In this document: positions 1 to 8,308 of the stretch, in pieces
Numbering within the stretch: position 1 is the first letter of the stretch
Layout of the letters: each line of letters starts with the position of its first letter
DNA from: Streptomyces panaciradicis
GTDB taxonomy: Bacteria > Actinomycetota > Actinomycetes > Streptomycetales > Streptomycetaceae
Assembly: GCF_023516615.1 (NCBI RefSeq)
Contig: NZ_JAMGBF010000067.1
Span: forward strand, 1 to 64,000
Reading direction: 5' to 3'
Length of the DNA: 64,000 nt
Position numbers and translations under genes: made by a program
Notes under the pieces: model-generated
Database searches by the model: none
Seen by the model: only the letters and a program-made list of their open reading frames with translations
Told to the model about the DNA's origin: nothing

Positions 1-963
1 CGGCGGGATGGGGGCGGGGATCTGGCGGCCGCCGGCGCCGCGGCCGGGACCCTGGGGCAGCGGGCGGCCGCCGCGGCCCCGCGCCTCGATCAGGGCGACC
101 GCCTTGTCGGGCAGCCAGGCCGAGGCCGTACCGCTGTCGTCGGAGCCGGAGCCGAACAGGTGCGGGGCGAGCTGGGCCTGGAGGTCGGCCGGGTTGGGGC
201 GGGCCGTGGCCTCCATCTGCATGCACGACTCGATCAGCGGGCGCAGCTCGTCCGGCAGGCCCTCCAGGTCCGGGCCCTCGCGCAGCAGCATGAAGACCGT
301 CTCGACCGGGTTGGCGCCGTGGAAGGGCGGGTGACCGGTGGCGGCGAAGACCAGCATCGAGCCGAGCGAGAAGACGTCGCTCGCGCCGGTCACGCTCCGG
401 GAGTCCTTGGCCTGCTCCGGGGACATGTAGGCGGGGGTGCCGACGGCGACGTTCGTCATGGTCAGCCGGGTGTTCGAGACGCCGGAGGCGATACCGAAGT
501 CGATCACCCGGGGGCCGTCCTCGACCACGAGGACGTTCGAGGGCTTGAGGTCGCGGTGGACCAGCCCGGCGCCGTGGATGGACTGCAGCGCCTCGGCCAC
601 GCCGGCCGCGAGCCAGCGCACGGCCTGGGCCGGGAGCGGCCCGCACTCGTTCACTATCTCCTCGAGGGAGGGCGCGGGGACGTAGGCGGTGGCCAGCCAG
701 GGCACGGCCGCGCGCGGGTCGGCGTCCACGACCGCCGCCGTGTAGAAGCCGGAGACCGCCCGGGCCGCCTCCACCTCGCGCGTGAAGCGCACCCGGAAGA
801 GCTGGTCCTCGGCGAGCTCGGTCCGCACCGTCTTGATCGCCACGCGCCGGCCCGACGCCGAGCGCGCGAGATAGACCAGCCCCATGCCGCCGGCTCCCAG
901 CCGTCCCAGCACCTCGAACGGCCCGATCCGCCGCGGATCGTGCTGCGTCAGCTGATCCACCAC
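1..963 (-). CDS. Serine/threonine protein kinase, C-terminus cut off by the window edge
   Basis: Hanks-type kinase that phosphorylates Ser/Thr of protein substrates. The visible 321 codons hold the whole catalytic domain: a glycine-rich loop GRLGAGGMG, the VAIK lysine, the catalytic loop HRDLKPSNV, the DFG metal site as DFGIA, and GTPAYMSPEQ in the activation/P+1 segment. After the kinase domain (about residue 270) a Gly/Pro-rich linker starts and runs off the left edge, so membrane or sensor parts cannot be seen. Two GTG codons lie in tandem (963 and 960). GGGGAGG at 975-981 favours 963. The gene is last in leftward direction after the glyoxalase-fold gene, separated by about 180 nt that includes a hairpin. 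Confidence 0.9.
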   Translation of the reverse strand, partial: MVDQLTQHDPRRIGPFEVLGRLGAGGMGLVYLARSASGRRVAIKTVRTELAEDQLFRVRFTREVEAARAVSGFYTAAVVDADPRAAVPWLATAYVPAPSLEEIVNECGPLPAQAVRWLAAGVAEALQSIHGAGLVHRDLKPSNVLVVEDGPRVIDFGIASGVSNTRLTMTNVAVGTPAYMSPEQAKDSRSVTGASDVFSLGSMLVFAATGHPPFHGANPVETVFMLLREGPDLEGLPDELRPLIESCMQMEATARPNPADLQAQLAPHLFGSGSDDSGTASAWLPDKAVALIEARGRGGRPLPQGPGRGAGGRQIPAPIPP

Positions 964-1055
964 TCTGCCTGCCACCTCCCCGTACGAGCCGCGCCAGTCA
1001 CATGATTACGCGACCGAAGTGCAGCGTCTCACCACCGCACCGCCCTGGCGGCACG

Positions 1056-1112
1056 CACCCCGATTCTTCCTGGCCCGGGCACCTGTGGCGAACCCGGACA
1101 CGAATCGGGGTG
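1056..1112 (-). terminator. Inverted repeat, possible terminator of the glyoxalase-fold gene
   Basis: CACCCCGATTC (1056-1066) and GAATCGGGGTG (1102-1112) form an 11-bp perfect stem with a 35-nt loop. It lies 34 nt past the stop of the leftward glyoxalase-fold gene and upstream of the kinase start. No U-tract is visible, so a regulatory role in the kinase leader is an alternative. Confidence 0.4.
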
Positions 1113-1146
1113 TCTCACCCCAAAACGGCACGATTCCCGGCTCGGC

Positions 1147-1881
1147 TCAGCGCTCGGGCCGCTCCAGTACGGCGAACGAGGCCCCTTGATTGTCGGTGAC
1201 GACCGCCACCCTTCCGTACGACGTCTCGAATGGTGGCGCCTGGACGCGGCCGCCGAGCCGGCCGACGGTGCCGAGGACCTCCTCGCAGTCCTCGACCGCG
1301 AAATGGACGAGGAAGTGCGGCGGCATCTCGGCCGGGAAGACCTCCGAGACCGCCGCACGGCCGAAGTCGGGCGCGGCGTCCGGCCCGAACAGGGCGTCGT
1401 GGAACAGCTCGCCGTAGAAGGTGTTGGCGGCCTCGGTGTCGCGGGCGTACAGCTCGGCCCAGGCGAAGGTGCCCGGCTCGTGCCGCCGGCCGAAGCCGGG
1501 GTGCGCGCCCGGCTCCCAGAGGCCGAAGACCGCCCCCTCGGGGTCGGTCACCAGCGCGGTCGTGCCCAGGTCGCCCACCGGCACGGGCGCGGTGACCACC
1601 TGGCCGCCGGCCGCCCAGACCCGGTCGGCCAGCGCCTCCACGTCCGGCGTGCAGAAGTACACCGTCCAGACGGTGGGCAGCCGCCCGTCCGCCTTGCGGG
1701 CCAGCGCGGCCACCGGCTCGCCCCCCTGGTGCGCCCACACGGAGCCGCCGTAGCGCTGCTCCTCGAAGGTCCACCCGAAGAGCTCACCGTAGAACCGCTT
1801 GCCCGCCTCGACGTCGGGAAGCTGCGCGTCCACCCAGCAGGGGACGCCCTCTCCGTACGCGGATGCCCTGTTTTCGGCCAT
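1147..1881 (-). CDS. Two-domain VOC (glyoxalase/bleomycin-resistance fold) protein
   Basis: 244 residues made of two vicinal-oxygen-chelate repeats, roughly 10-120 and 135-240. Each begins with a segment like PCWVDAQLPDVEAGKRFYGE or FAWAELYARDTEAANTFYGE and ends with the matching DPEGAVFGLWEPG and DNQGASFAVLERPE. The family includes glyoxalases, dioxygenases and mycobacterial 27-30 kDa antigens. No substrate can be inferred. The ATG at 1881 is divergent from the TetR gene at 2005, so they share a 123-nt promoter region, but no palindrome suggesting control by that TetR was found. Confidence 0.85.
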   Translation of the reverse strand: MAENRASAYGEGVPCWVDAQLPDVEAGKRFYGELFGWTFEEQRYGGSVWAHQGGEPVAALARKADGRLPTVWTVYFCTPDVEALADRVWAAGGQVVTAPVPVGDLGTTALVTDPEGAVFGLWEPGAHPGFGRRHEPGTFAWAELYARDTEAANTFYGELFHDALFGPDAAPDFGRAAVSEVFPAEMPPHFLVHFAVEDCEEVLGTVGRLGGRVQAPPFETSYGRVAVVTDNQGASFAVLERPER

Positions 1882-2004
1882 ACCGCCAACCTAGCGGCGC
1901 CTTGCACACCGCGCAGGACCAGGCACACCCGTCTCCGCACCCTCGTGCACCCCATTTGCAGTCGGCCGAATCGCGCTCCGATCACCCCTCGGTAAGCTGA
2001 CGGC

Positions 2005-2652
2005 ATGACAGGACAAGTGCGTACCGTCGACGGCCGTGTGGCGGGTCGGCGTGGGCAGGCGACCCGGCAGAAGCTGCTCGACTGCCTCAGCGAGATGCTC
2101 AGCTCCTCCCCCTACCGGGACGTCAAAGTCATCGATGTCGCCCGGAAGGCGGGGACTTCGCCCGCGACCTTCTACCAGTACTTCCCGGACGTCGAAGGCG
2201 CCGTCCTGGAGATCGCCGAGCAAATGGCCACCGAGGGCGGCCAGTTGACGGCACTGCTCGAGGGCCGTTCCTGGGTCGGCAAGGCCGGCTGGCAGACCGC
2301 GCAGGAACTCGTGGACGGATTCCTGGAGTTCTGGCGCAAGAACGACGCGATCCTGCGCGTCGTCGACCTCGGCGCGGCCGAGGGCGACAAGCGGTTCTAC
2401 AAGATCCGCATGAAGATCCTGAACTCGGTGAACAACTCCCTCGCGGACTCGGTCGCCGAGCTGCAGTCCAAGGGCAAGGTCGACAAGGACGTGAACCCGG
2501 CCGCGGTCGCCGGTTCACTGGTCGCGATGCTCGCGGCCGTCGCCTCGCACCAGAAGGGCTTTCAGACCTGGGGTGTGAAGCAGGCCGAACTGAAGCCGAA
2601 CCTGGCGCTGTTGGTGCACCTGGGCGTGACGGGCAAGAAACCGACGAAGTAG
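2005..2652 (+). CDS. TetR-family transcriptional regulator
   Basis: 215 residues. The N-terminal helix-turn-helix (about 20-65) contains KVIDVARKAGTSPATFYQYF, the typical TetR recognition helix, followed by an all-helical ligand-binding domain. The ATG has no Shine-Dalgarno sequence. A TAAGCT at 1993-1998 sits where a -10 box would make the transcript leaderless. It is the nearest TetR protein to the acyl-CoA gene groups that share the TGACG palindrome, so it is one candidate for their repressor, but only a half-site (TGACG at 1998-2002) lies in its own promoter. The link is inference. Confidence 0.9.
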   Translation: MTGQVRTVDGRVAGRRGQATRQKLLDCLSEMLSSSPYRDVKVIDVARKAGTSPATFYQYFPDVEGAVLEIAEQMATEGGQLTALLEGRSWVGKAGWQTAQELVDGFLEFWRKNDAILRVVDLGAAEGDKRFYKIRMKILNSVNNSLADSVAELQSKGKVDKDVNPAAVAGSLVAMLAAVASHQKGFQTWGVKQAELKPNLALLVHLGVTGKKPTK

Positions 2653-2687
2653 CCCGCCCCTCCTTTTCAGACCCCAGTCCTGTCTCG

Positions 2688-2729
2688 CAGGCGGTGGCCC
2701 CGGGTGATCGAGCCCCGGACCACCGCCTG
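2688..2729 (+). terminator. Rho-independent-like hairpin after the TetR gene
   Basis: CAGGCGGTGG (2688-2697) and CCACCGCCTG (2720-2729) pair perfectly, and inner CCGGG/CCCGG bases extend the stem. It lies 36 nt after the TetR stop codon. There is no clear U-tract, as is usual in Streptomyces. Confidence 0.65.
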
Positions 2730-2791
2730 CTGTGCTGAGCAAAGGATTCGACGGCACCCTGATCGCGGTGAGTGCTTTCCATCCGGTTTGC

Positions 2792-2809
2792 GTATCTATG
2801 GGGAGATAC
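2792..2809. promoter_or_regulatory. Small inverted repeat in the leader of the secreted-protein gene
   Basis: GTATCT (2792-2797) and AGATAC (2804-2809) form a perfect 6-bp inverted repeat with a 6-nt spacer, 21 nt before the ATG at 2831 and just upstream of its ribosome binding site. It may be an operator or a leader hairpin. Confidence 0.3.
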
Positions 2810-2830
2810 TCCGCGAAGGGAGACGTACTC

Positions 2831-3127
2831 ATGAACCTCCTGAAGCGAGCGGCCGTCGCCATGGCCTCGGCCGCCCTGATCACCGGCGCCGCGGGGATCG
2901 CCGCGGGGCCCGCCCTCGCGACGGGCCAGCCCAACCAGTCCTGCCAGGCCGAGCCCGCGAGCCCCGGCCACGCGTCGAGCGCCCCCGGTTCCGCGTTCAA
3001 CGAGGACCCGGGCGGTGTCGCCGGGGCCAACTACGCCGGTTCCGGCCCCCATTCCGTCCAGAACGCGGGCAGCGGCAACGCGGTGTCCCAGTACGACGTG
3101 GCCTGCACCCAGGTCTCGGCTCACTGA
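2831..3127 (+). CDS. Small secreted protein
   Basis: 98 residues. A Sec signal peptide is clear: NLLKRAAVAMASAALITGAA then a cleavage-like AGPALA-TG near residue 33. The mature part of about 65 residues is Gly/Ser/Pro-rich with only two cysteines (QSCQ and DVACTQ), perhaps one disulfide. The start at 2831 is chosen because GAAGGGAG at 2815-2822 precedes it and the signal peptide begins there. Similar short proteins recur in Streptomyces, sometimes labelled adenylate cyclase in databases (from memory), but nothing here supports an enzymatic role. Its 3' end overlaps the convergent deazaflavin oxidoreductase gene by 7 nt. Confidence 0.8.
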   Translation: MNLLKRAAVAMASAALITGAAGIAAGPALATGQPNQSCQAEPASPGHASSAPGSAFNEDPGGVAGANYAGSGPHSVQNAGSGNAVSQYDVACTQVSAH

Positions 3128-3597
3128 CCGCGACGGGTGATCCGGAAGATCCGGATCTCCCTGTCCACCCGCTCCTGATAGGTGGCGTACGGCGGCCAGA
3201 AGACCAGCAGCTCCTTCCAGACCGCCGTCCGCTCCTCGCCCCCGAGCAGCCGGGCGTGAACGGGGATGTCCGCGCCCTTGAAGCTGATCTCCGCGTCCGG
3301 ATGGGCGAGGAGGTTGTGGGTCCAGCCGGGGTGGTCCGTACGGCCGAAGTTCGAGCCGACGAGGATCCAGCTCCCGCCGCCGTCCTCGGGCATGCACGCG
3401 AGCGGCGTACGGCGGGGCAGACCGCTCTTCGCACCGGTCGAGGTCAGGATGACGCCGGGCAGCATCTGGGCGCTGAGCAGCACCTTCCCCCGGGTCAGCC
3501 GGTGCACGGCACGGTCCAGCACGGGGACGACGTGCGGGGCCACTTTCGCGAAGCCTCGCGTCGAGGAGATCCTCTGCACCACGCGTTCGCCGATCAC
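3121..3597 (-). CDS. Deazaflavin (F420)-dependent nitroreductase-family protein
   Basis: 158 residues of the Ddn-like split-barrel family, whose members use F420H2 or bind FMN to reduce quinones, enones or nitroaromatics. Seen: VILTSTGAKSGLPRRTPLACMPEDG followed by ILVGSNFGRTDHPGWTHNLLAHPDAEI, the family's cofactor/phosphate-binding stretch, and a C-terminal WPPYATYQERV helix. GTG at 3597 overlaps the stop of the acyl-CoA dehydrogenase gene upstream (GTGA), so the two are translationally coupled, suggesting a reductase step accompanying acyl-CoA oxidation. It is expected to be under the palindrome at 4797. Confidence 0.85.
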   Translation of the reverse strand: MIGERVVQRISSTRGFAKVAPHVVPVLDRAVHRLTRGKVLLSAQMLPGVILTSTGAKSGLPRRTPLACMPEDGGGSWILVGSNFGRTDHPGWTHNLLAHPDAEISFKGADIPVHARLLGGEERTAVWKELLVFWPPYATYQERVDREIRIFRITRRGQ

Positions 3598-4778
3598 ACC
3601 GCCACCTCCCGGTCGCCGAAGAGCCGCGCCGCGTCGGCCGCGTGCGCCCGCAGCCGGTGCACCGGCCCGAACAGCAGTTCGTCACCGGCGGCCCGCTTGA
3701 AGTAGAGATGCGCCTCGTGCTCCCAGGTGAAACCGATGCCGCCGTGCAACTGGATGCCCTCCGCGGCGGCCCGCCGCAGGGCCTCCAGCGCCTGCGCGAG
3801 GGCCAGCCCGCCCACGGGCTCGGGACCGGCGGTGGCCCAGGCCGCGTAGTAGGCCGCCGACCTCGCCGCCTGCACGCCCACGTAGACGTCGGCGAGCCGG
3901 TGCTTGACCGCCTGGAAGGAGCCGATCGCCCGCCCGAACTGCTCCCGCTGCCCGACGTACTCCACGGTCCGCTCCAGCGCCCGGTCGGCGGCTCCGACGG
4001 CCTCGCAGGCCAGCACGGCGGCGGCCGCGTCGCCCACGGCCGCGAGGGCGCCCAGGACGTCCGCGCCGTCCTCGCCGAGCAGCTCGCCCTCCACGTCACG
4101 CAGCTGCAGCCGGGCCTGCGGACGGGTGGCGTCGAGGGCGGTCCGCCGTACCCGCACCAGCCCGTCGGCGTTCCCCCGTACGAGGAAGAGAAGGGTCCGC
4201 GAGCGGGCGAAGCCGCCGGTGTGGGCGGCGACCAGCAGCAGACCCGCGCCGTGCCCGTCGAGCACCTGCTCGACCTGCCCGTACAGCAGCCACCGCTCCC
4301 CCGCCCGCCTGGCCTGCACTCCCCCGGCCCGCCCGCCGCCGGCCCACGCGCCGCCGTTGTCGCCGGTCAGGGCGAGGGCGGCGGCGAGGGCGGTGCCGGG
4401 CACGGCGAGGGCGGCGGTCAGGGCGCCGGAGGCGAGACGGGGCAGCACGGCGGCGCGCTGGGCCTCGGTGCCGAGGGCGAGGACCAGGGGCGCGGCCAGG
4501 GCGCAGGTCGCCAGGAGCGGGGTGGGCGCGAGGACCCGGCCGGTCTCCTCGGCGGCCAGGGCGAGCTCGGCCGTGGAGCAGCCGACTCCGTCGTACGCCT
4601 CCGGGAGGGCGAGGCCGGGCAGGCCGAGCCGCTCGCCGAGCAGGCTCCACAGGGCCGGGTCGTGGCCGTCCGGGGTGTCCAGGGCGGCGCGCAGCGCCTC
4701 GGGGCCGCAGCGTTTGCGGAGCAGTTCGCGCAGGGTGCGGCGGATCTCGTCCTGTTCGGCGGTGAAGCTCGCGTCCAT
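3594..4778 (-). CDS. Acyl-CoA dehydrogenase family protein (beta-type)
   Basis: 394 residues, normal length for the FAD-dependent family oxidising acyl-CoA to enoyl-CoA. N-terminal helices, a middle domain shortened and Gly/Ala-rich around 140-170, and a C-terminal helical domain with REQFGRAIGSFQAVKHRLADV and LHGGIGFTWEHEAHLYFKRA are seen. No FERG glutamate motif and no YEGT motif were found, so it resembles the non-catalytic or partner subunit of actinobacterial heteromeric dehydrogenases. Ribosome site GGAGGGAAG precedes the ATG at 4778. First gene of a two-gene leftward unit, divergent from the thiolase-like gene, with the palindrome at 4797-4809 between them. Confidence 0.88.
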   Translation of the reverse strand: MDASFTAEQDEIRRTLRELLRKRCGPEALRAALDTPDGHDPALWSLLGERLGLPGLALPEAYDGVGCSTAELALAAEETGRVLAPTPLLATCALAAPLVLALGTEAQRAAVLPRLASGALTAALAVPGTALAAALALTGDNGGAWAGGGRAGGVQARRAGERWLLYGQVEQVLDGHGAGLLLVAAHTGGFARSRTLLFLVRGNADGLVRVRRTALDATRPQARLQLRDVEGELLGEDGADVLGALAAVGDAAAAVLACEAVGAADRALERTVEYVGQREQFGRAIGSFQAVKHRLADVYVGVQAARSAAYYAAWATAGPEPVGGLALAQALEALRRAAAEGIQLHGGIGFTWEHEAHLYFKRAAGDELLFGPVHRLRAHAADAARLFGDREVAV

Positions 4779-4796
4779 GGCTCTTCCCTCCGGATC

Positions 4797-4809
4797 TGAC
4801 GGTCCGTCA
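4797..4809. promoter_or_regulatory. TGACG palindrome, site A, between divergent acyl-CoA genes
   Basis: TGACGGTCCGTCA is a 6-bp perfect inverted repeat around one base, in the wider context TCTGACGGTCCGTCATA. It is 18 nt upstream of the dehydrogenase ATG (4778) and 45 nt upstream of the thiolase-like ATG (4855), so one bound repressor could cover both promoters. Confidence 0.75.
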
Positions 4810-4854
4810 TATTAGGGGGGCGGGACCCAGATGCCCAGGGGGAGGAGACCTCTC

Positions 4855-6027
4855 ATGACACGCGGGAGCCGCGGGGTGGCCGTGGTCGGCGTCGCCCTGT
4901 CCGACTGCGGGCGCGTCGACGACGCGACCCCGTACGCCCTGCACGCCCAGGCGGCCCGTCGCGCCCTCGCGGACGCGGGACTGGACCGCCGGCACGTGGA
5001 CGGCCTCGCGTCGGCCGGCCTCGGCACGCTGCCGCCGGTCGAGGTGGCCGAGTACCTGGGCCTGCGCCCCACCTGGGTCGACTCCACGGCGGTCGGCGGC
5101 TCGACGTGGGAGGTGATGGCGGCGCACGCGGCGGACGCGATCGCGGCCGGGCACGCGAACGCCGTGCTGCTCGTGTACGGCTCCACGGCCCGCGCGGACA
5201 TCAGGGCGGGCCGGCGCACCGGGAACCTCTCCTTCGGCGCGCGCGGCCCGCTGCAGTTCGAGGTCCCCTACGGCCACACGCTCATCGCCAAGTACGCCAT
5301 GGCCGCCCGCCGCCACATGGTCGAACACGGCACGACGATCGAGCAGTTGGCGGAGGTGGCCGTACAGGCGAGGGCGAACGCGGCCCTGAATCCCGAGGCG
5401 ATGTTCCGCGACCCGGTCACGGTGGACGACGTGCTGTCCGGCCCGATGATCGCCGACCCCTTCACCAAGCTGCACTGCTGCATCCGCTCCGACGGCGGGG
5501 CGGCGGTGCTGCTGGCGGCCGAGGAGTACGTGCGGGACTGCCGCACCGCCCCGGTCCGGGTGCTCGGCACCGGGGAGCACGTCAGCCACGCGGCGATGTC
5601 GGAGTGGGCGGACTTCACGGTGTCCCCGGCGGCGGTGAGCGGAAGGCTGGCGTTCGGGCGGGCGGGGGTGCGGCCCGAGGAGATGGACTTCGCGCAGATC
5701 TACGACGCCTTCACCTACATGACCCTGGTGACCCTGGAGGACCTGGGGTTCTGCGGAAAAGGCGAGGGCGGGGCGTTCGTGGAGAAGGGCCGGCTGAGGG
5801 TGGAGGGCGGGGAGCTGCCGGTGAACACCGACGGGGGCGGGCTGTCGGCTCAGCATCCGGGGATGCGGGGGCTGTTCCTGCTCGTGGAGGCGGTACGGCA
5901 GCTGCGCGGGGAGGCCGGAGCCCGTCAAGTGCGCGCACGGGACGGGCAGTTGCCGCGGCTGGGGGTGGCCTCGGGGACGGGCGGCTGGTTCTGCTCGTCG
6001 GGGACGGTGGTGCTGGGGCGGGACTGA
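4855..6027 (+). CDS. Thiolase-like lipid-transfer protein
   Basis: 390 residues of the SCP-x/thiolase superfamily often annotated lipid-transfer protein. Seen: VAVVGVALSDCGR, the DSTAVGGSTWEVMAAHAADAI region where classical thiolases carry the nucleophilic Cys (here Ser/Gly), HCCIRSDGGAAVLLA, DFAQIYDAFTYM, and the C-terminal NTDGGGLSAQHPGMRG. In this family such proteins pair with Zn-ribbon/OB-fold proteins to form aldolases or thiolases acting on side-chain acyl-CoAs. A candidate partner lies at 8309. The ATG at 4855 is preferred to 4831 because GGGGGAGGAG precedes it. Confidence 0.85.
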   Translation: MTRGSRGVAVVGVALSDCGRVDDATPYALHAQAARRALADAGLDRRHVDGLASAGLGTLPPVEVAEYLGLRPTWVDSTAVGGSTWEVMAAHAADAIAAGHANAVLLVYGSTARADIRAGRRTGNLSFGARGPLQFEVPYGHTLIAKYAMAARRHMVEHGTTIEQLAEVAVQARANAALNPEAMFRDPVTVDDVLSGPMIADPFTKLHCCIRSDGGAAVLLAAEEYVRDCRTAPVRVLGTGEHVSHAAMSEWADFTVSPAAVSGRLAFGRAGVRPEEMDFAQIYDAFTYMTLVTLEDLGFCGKGEGGAFVEKGRLRVEGGELPVNTDGGGLSAQHPGMRGLFLLVEAVRQLRGEAGARQVRARDGQLPRLGVASGTGGWFCSSGTVVLGRD

Positions 6028-6109
6028 CGGCGGGCGACCTCGTCGCCCGGCACCGCGCAGCTCTGCCCGCGAATCGTTCGGCGGGGTCCGGCGAGGCGAT
6101 ACTCGGCGC

Positions 6110-6775
6110 ATGAGCGAGGATCTCCACGAACTGCTGCGGTCGCTCCGGGTGTGGGACCCGGAGGTCACCGACCTCCGTCCGTTCGACCCGGCCGGTACGC
6201 CTGCCGAGCCCCTGCCCCTGTTCACCGCGTGGTTCGCCGAGGCGGTGGCGGCCGGTCAGCCGGAGCCGCACACGATGTCCCTGGCCACCTCCGGCGAGGA
6301 CGGCGCGGCGGACGTACGGATCGTGATGCTGCACGGCGCGGACGCGGACGGCTGGACGTTCGCCACGCATGTGAGCAGCCGCAAGGGCCGGCAGCTCCAG
6401 GCACGGCCGTACGCCGCCCTCGGCTTCTACTGGCCGCGTCTGGGCCGCCAGGTCCGGCTGCGCGGCCCGGTCACCGCCGCGCCCTCGGCCGAGTCCCAGG
6501 GCGATCTGCACGCCCGCTCCACCGGCGCCCTGGCCGCCGCCCTCACCGGCCGGCAGAGCGAGGTCCTGGGGTCGGTCGAGGAGCTGGCGCGGGCCTCCGA
6601 GGCGGCCTGGGAGCGGGCCCGGCGGGAGCCCGGCGCGCCCGTGCCCACCTGGACCCTGTACCGGCTGCGGCCCGAGGAGGCGGAGTTCTTCCAGGGCGAC
6701 GAACGGCGCCGGCACGTGCGGCTCACCTACCGCCGGCAGGACGGTGGCTGGGCCAAGGAGCTGCTGTGGCCGTGA
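6110..6775 (+). CDS. Pyridoxamine 5'-phosphate oxidase family protein
   Basis: 221 residues with the flavin-binding split barrel (DVRIVMLHGADADGWTFATH, SSRKGRQLQARPYAALGFYW) and the C-terminal dimerisation segment TWTLYRLRPEEAEFFQGDERRRH. It is more divergent than the second PNPOx protein at 51140, which is the likely true PdxH, so this one may oxidise another substrate or be a paralogue. GATACT at 6098-6103 lies about 7 nt before the ATG, consistent with a leaderless transcript. The 3' end is 4 nt from the convergent acetyltransferase gene. Confidence 0.85.
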   Translation: MSEDLHELLRSLRVWDPEVTDLRPFDPAGTPAEPLPLFTAWFAEAVAAGQPEPHTMSLATSGEDGAADVRIVMLHGADADGWTFATHVSSRKGRQLQARPYAALGFYWPRLGRQVRLRGPVTAAPSAESQGDLHARSTGALAAALTGRQSEVLGSVEELARASEAAWERARREPGAPVPTWTLYRLRPEEAEFFQGDERRRHVRLTYRRQDGGWAKELLWP

Positions 6776-6779
6776 CCGC

Positions 6780-7643
6780 TCAGGCCCCGGTGAAGCCGTA
6801 GACCGTGAAGTCGGCCACCGGGCGGTAGCCGATGCGCTGGTAGAGGGCGTTGCTGGTCGGGTTCGCGAGGTCGGTGAACAGCAGCACCTCCTGCGCGCCC
6901 GCCGTCAGCGCGGCCCGGCTGACCTCGGCCGTGACCGCCCCCGCGTAGCCGCGGCCGCGCAGGGGGGCCGGGGTGTAGACGGGTGCCACGCGGATCTGCC
7001 CGGCGACCATCGGCGTCACCCCGGCCATGGACAGGGGGGTGCCGTCGGTGTCCTCCCAGAGGGTGACCCCGCCGTAGGAGAGGCGGGCGTCGGCCCACCG
7101 GTCCGCGGGCACCGCCGCATGGGCGCCGACGGCCTGCGAGAACTCCTCGTACCAGCGCTCCAGTTGCCCCCGGTCGGCCTCCTGCGCCACCCGTGGCCGG
7201 CCCTTCGGCACGGGGCCCGGTTCCGTCAGGGTGCCCAGCCGGTACAGCCGGTGGCGTTCGCGCTCCGCCGCGGTCCCGCCCGTGTGCCGCCGCCAGGCCT
7301 CGGCGAGTGCGGCGGCGGTGGCCGCCTCGCCGTTGACGCCGGTCAACGCCCTTCCGAAGCGGGTCAGATGGAGCGCGAGGGCGTCCGCGTCCTCGGGGGC
7401 GAGGGCGGTGACGTACAGCTCGTAGGGAGGGGTGCAGAAGCAGGCGGCGCGGACGGCGCCGTCCCTCTCCAGGACGCCGAAGTACGGCGCCTCGCCGCCG
7501 TAGTGGCCGGAGCCGCGGGTGCGCAGGCCCTCGGTCACCGTCAGCGGGACGGTGTGCAGGGCGGGACGGGAGCGGAGGAAGGCCCCGGCGCGCGCGAGGA
7601 AGGCGTCCAGGTCGTCGAGGAAGTACCAGTCATCGGGCCGCAT
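6780..7643 (-). CDS. GNAT family N-acetyltransferase
   Basis: 287 residues. The N-terminal half is a weakly conserved domain. The C-terminal half is a GNAT fold with the acetyl-CoA pyrophosphate loop VYTPAPLRGRGYAGAVTAEVS and the following LFTDLANPTSNALYQRIGYRPV, typical of FR47-like acetyltransferases. GGGGAGC precedes the ATG at 7643. Substrate unknown. It stands alone between convergent and co-directional genes, with 54 nt separating it from the next GNAT gene. Confidence 0.85.
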   Translation of the reverse strand: MRPDDWYFLDDLDAFLARAGAFLRSRPALHTVPLTVTEGLRTRGSGHYGGEAPYFGVLERDGAVRAACFCTPPYELYVTALAPEDADALALHLTRFGRALTGVNGEAATAAALAEAWRRHTGGTAAERERHRLYRLGTLTEPGPVPKGRPRVAQEADRGQLERWYEEFSQAVGAHAAVPADRWADARLSYGGVTLWEDTDGTPLSMAGVTPMVAGQIRVAPVYTPAPLRGRGYAGAVTAEVSRAALTAGAQEVLLFTDLANPTSNALYQRIGYRPVADFTVYGFTGA

Positions 7644-7697
7644 ACCCCATGCTCCCCCGCCCCCGACACCGAACGCCTCCGAATTACGCCCGGGGTC

Positions 7698-8300
7698 TTA
7701 CAGCCCCTCCGGCTCGCCGTCCGTCGCCAGGCGGCCGTGCAGGTGCATGTCTCGGAACGCGTCGTGCCGGCCCGCCTCGAACATCGCCCCGCGCAGCGTC
7801 CCCTCGTACCGGAAGCCGCATCGCTCCGCTATCCGGCAGGAGGCCTCGTGCCCGAGGGCGTGGTCGAGTTCGAGGCGGTGCAGGCCCAGATCGGTGAGCG
7901 CCCAGCGGGAGGCGACGGCCAGGGCGCGGGTGGCGACCCCGCGGCCGCGCGCCTCGGGCAGCACCCAGTAGCCGACGCGGGCGTTGCTCAGCGCGTGGTT
8001 GATGAGGTTGAGGCCGATGTGGCCGAGGATCGTGCCGCTGCCGGCGTCGGTCACGCAGTAGGACGCCCCGGTGCCCTCCGTCGCGCTCAGCGTCTTCGCG
8101 CTCAGTGACTCATGGGCCGACTCCAGGTCGGTGACCGGCCTGAGCGGGGTGTTCCAGCGCCGGAAGTCGGGGTCGGTCAGGCCGCGCAGCCAGTGCGCGA
8201 CGTCGGTCTCGCTGCCGGCGTCCCACAGGCGCAGGCGCAGGCCGTACCCGTGCAGGACGGGGAAGGGCGAGAGGGCGTGCTGTCCGTCGACGGGGGGCAT
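7698..8300 (-). CDS. RimJ/RimL-like GNAT N-acetyltransferase
   Basis: 200 residues. Features of the ribosomal-protein/antibiotic acetyltransferase group: GYGLRLRLWDAGSETDVAHW near the start, GHIGLNLIN, the acetyl-CoA loop VLPEARGRGVATRALAVAS, and HRLELDHALGHEASCRIAERCGFRYEGTLRGAM. The ATG at 8300 gives the family's usual N-terminus, and the longer frame upstream runs into the neighbouring Zn-ribbon gene. It ends the leftward group DoxX, Zn-ribbon protein, acetyltransferase. Confidence 0.85.
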   Translation of the reverse strand: MPPVDGQHALSPFPVLHGYGLRLRLWDAGSETDVAHWLRGLTDPDFRRWNTPLRPVTDLESAHESLSAKTLSATEGTGASYCVTDAGSGTILGHIGLNLINHALSNARVGYWVLPEARGRGVATRALAVASRWALTDLGLHRLELDHALGHEASCRIAERCGFRYEGTLRGAMFEAGRHDAFRDMHLHGRLATDGEPEGL

Positions 8301-8308
8301 CGCCCCAT

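Noticed and set aside
160..1005. Long plus-strand frame over the kinase gene
   Set aside because: It is the mirror of the kinase coding strand: low-complexity Gly/Arg/Val composition, no ribosome site, no domain.
1995..2011. GCTGACGGCATGACAGG at the TetR start as an autoregulatory site
   Set aside because: Only the left half TGACG fits; the right half is ATGACA.
4807..6225. Minus-strand 472-codon frame
   Set aside because: Shadow of the thiolase-like gene, whose protein family is clear on the other strand.
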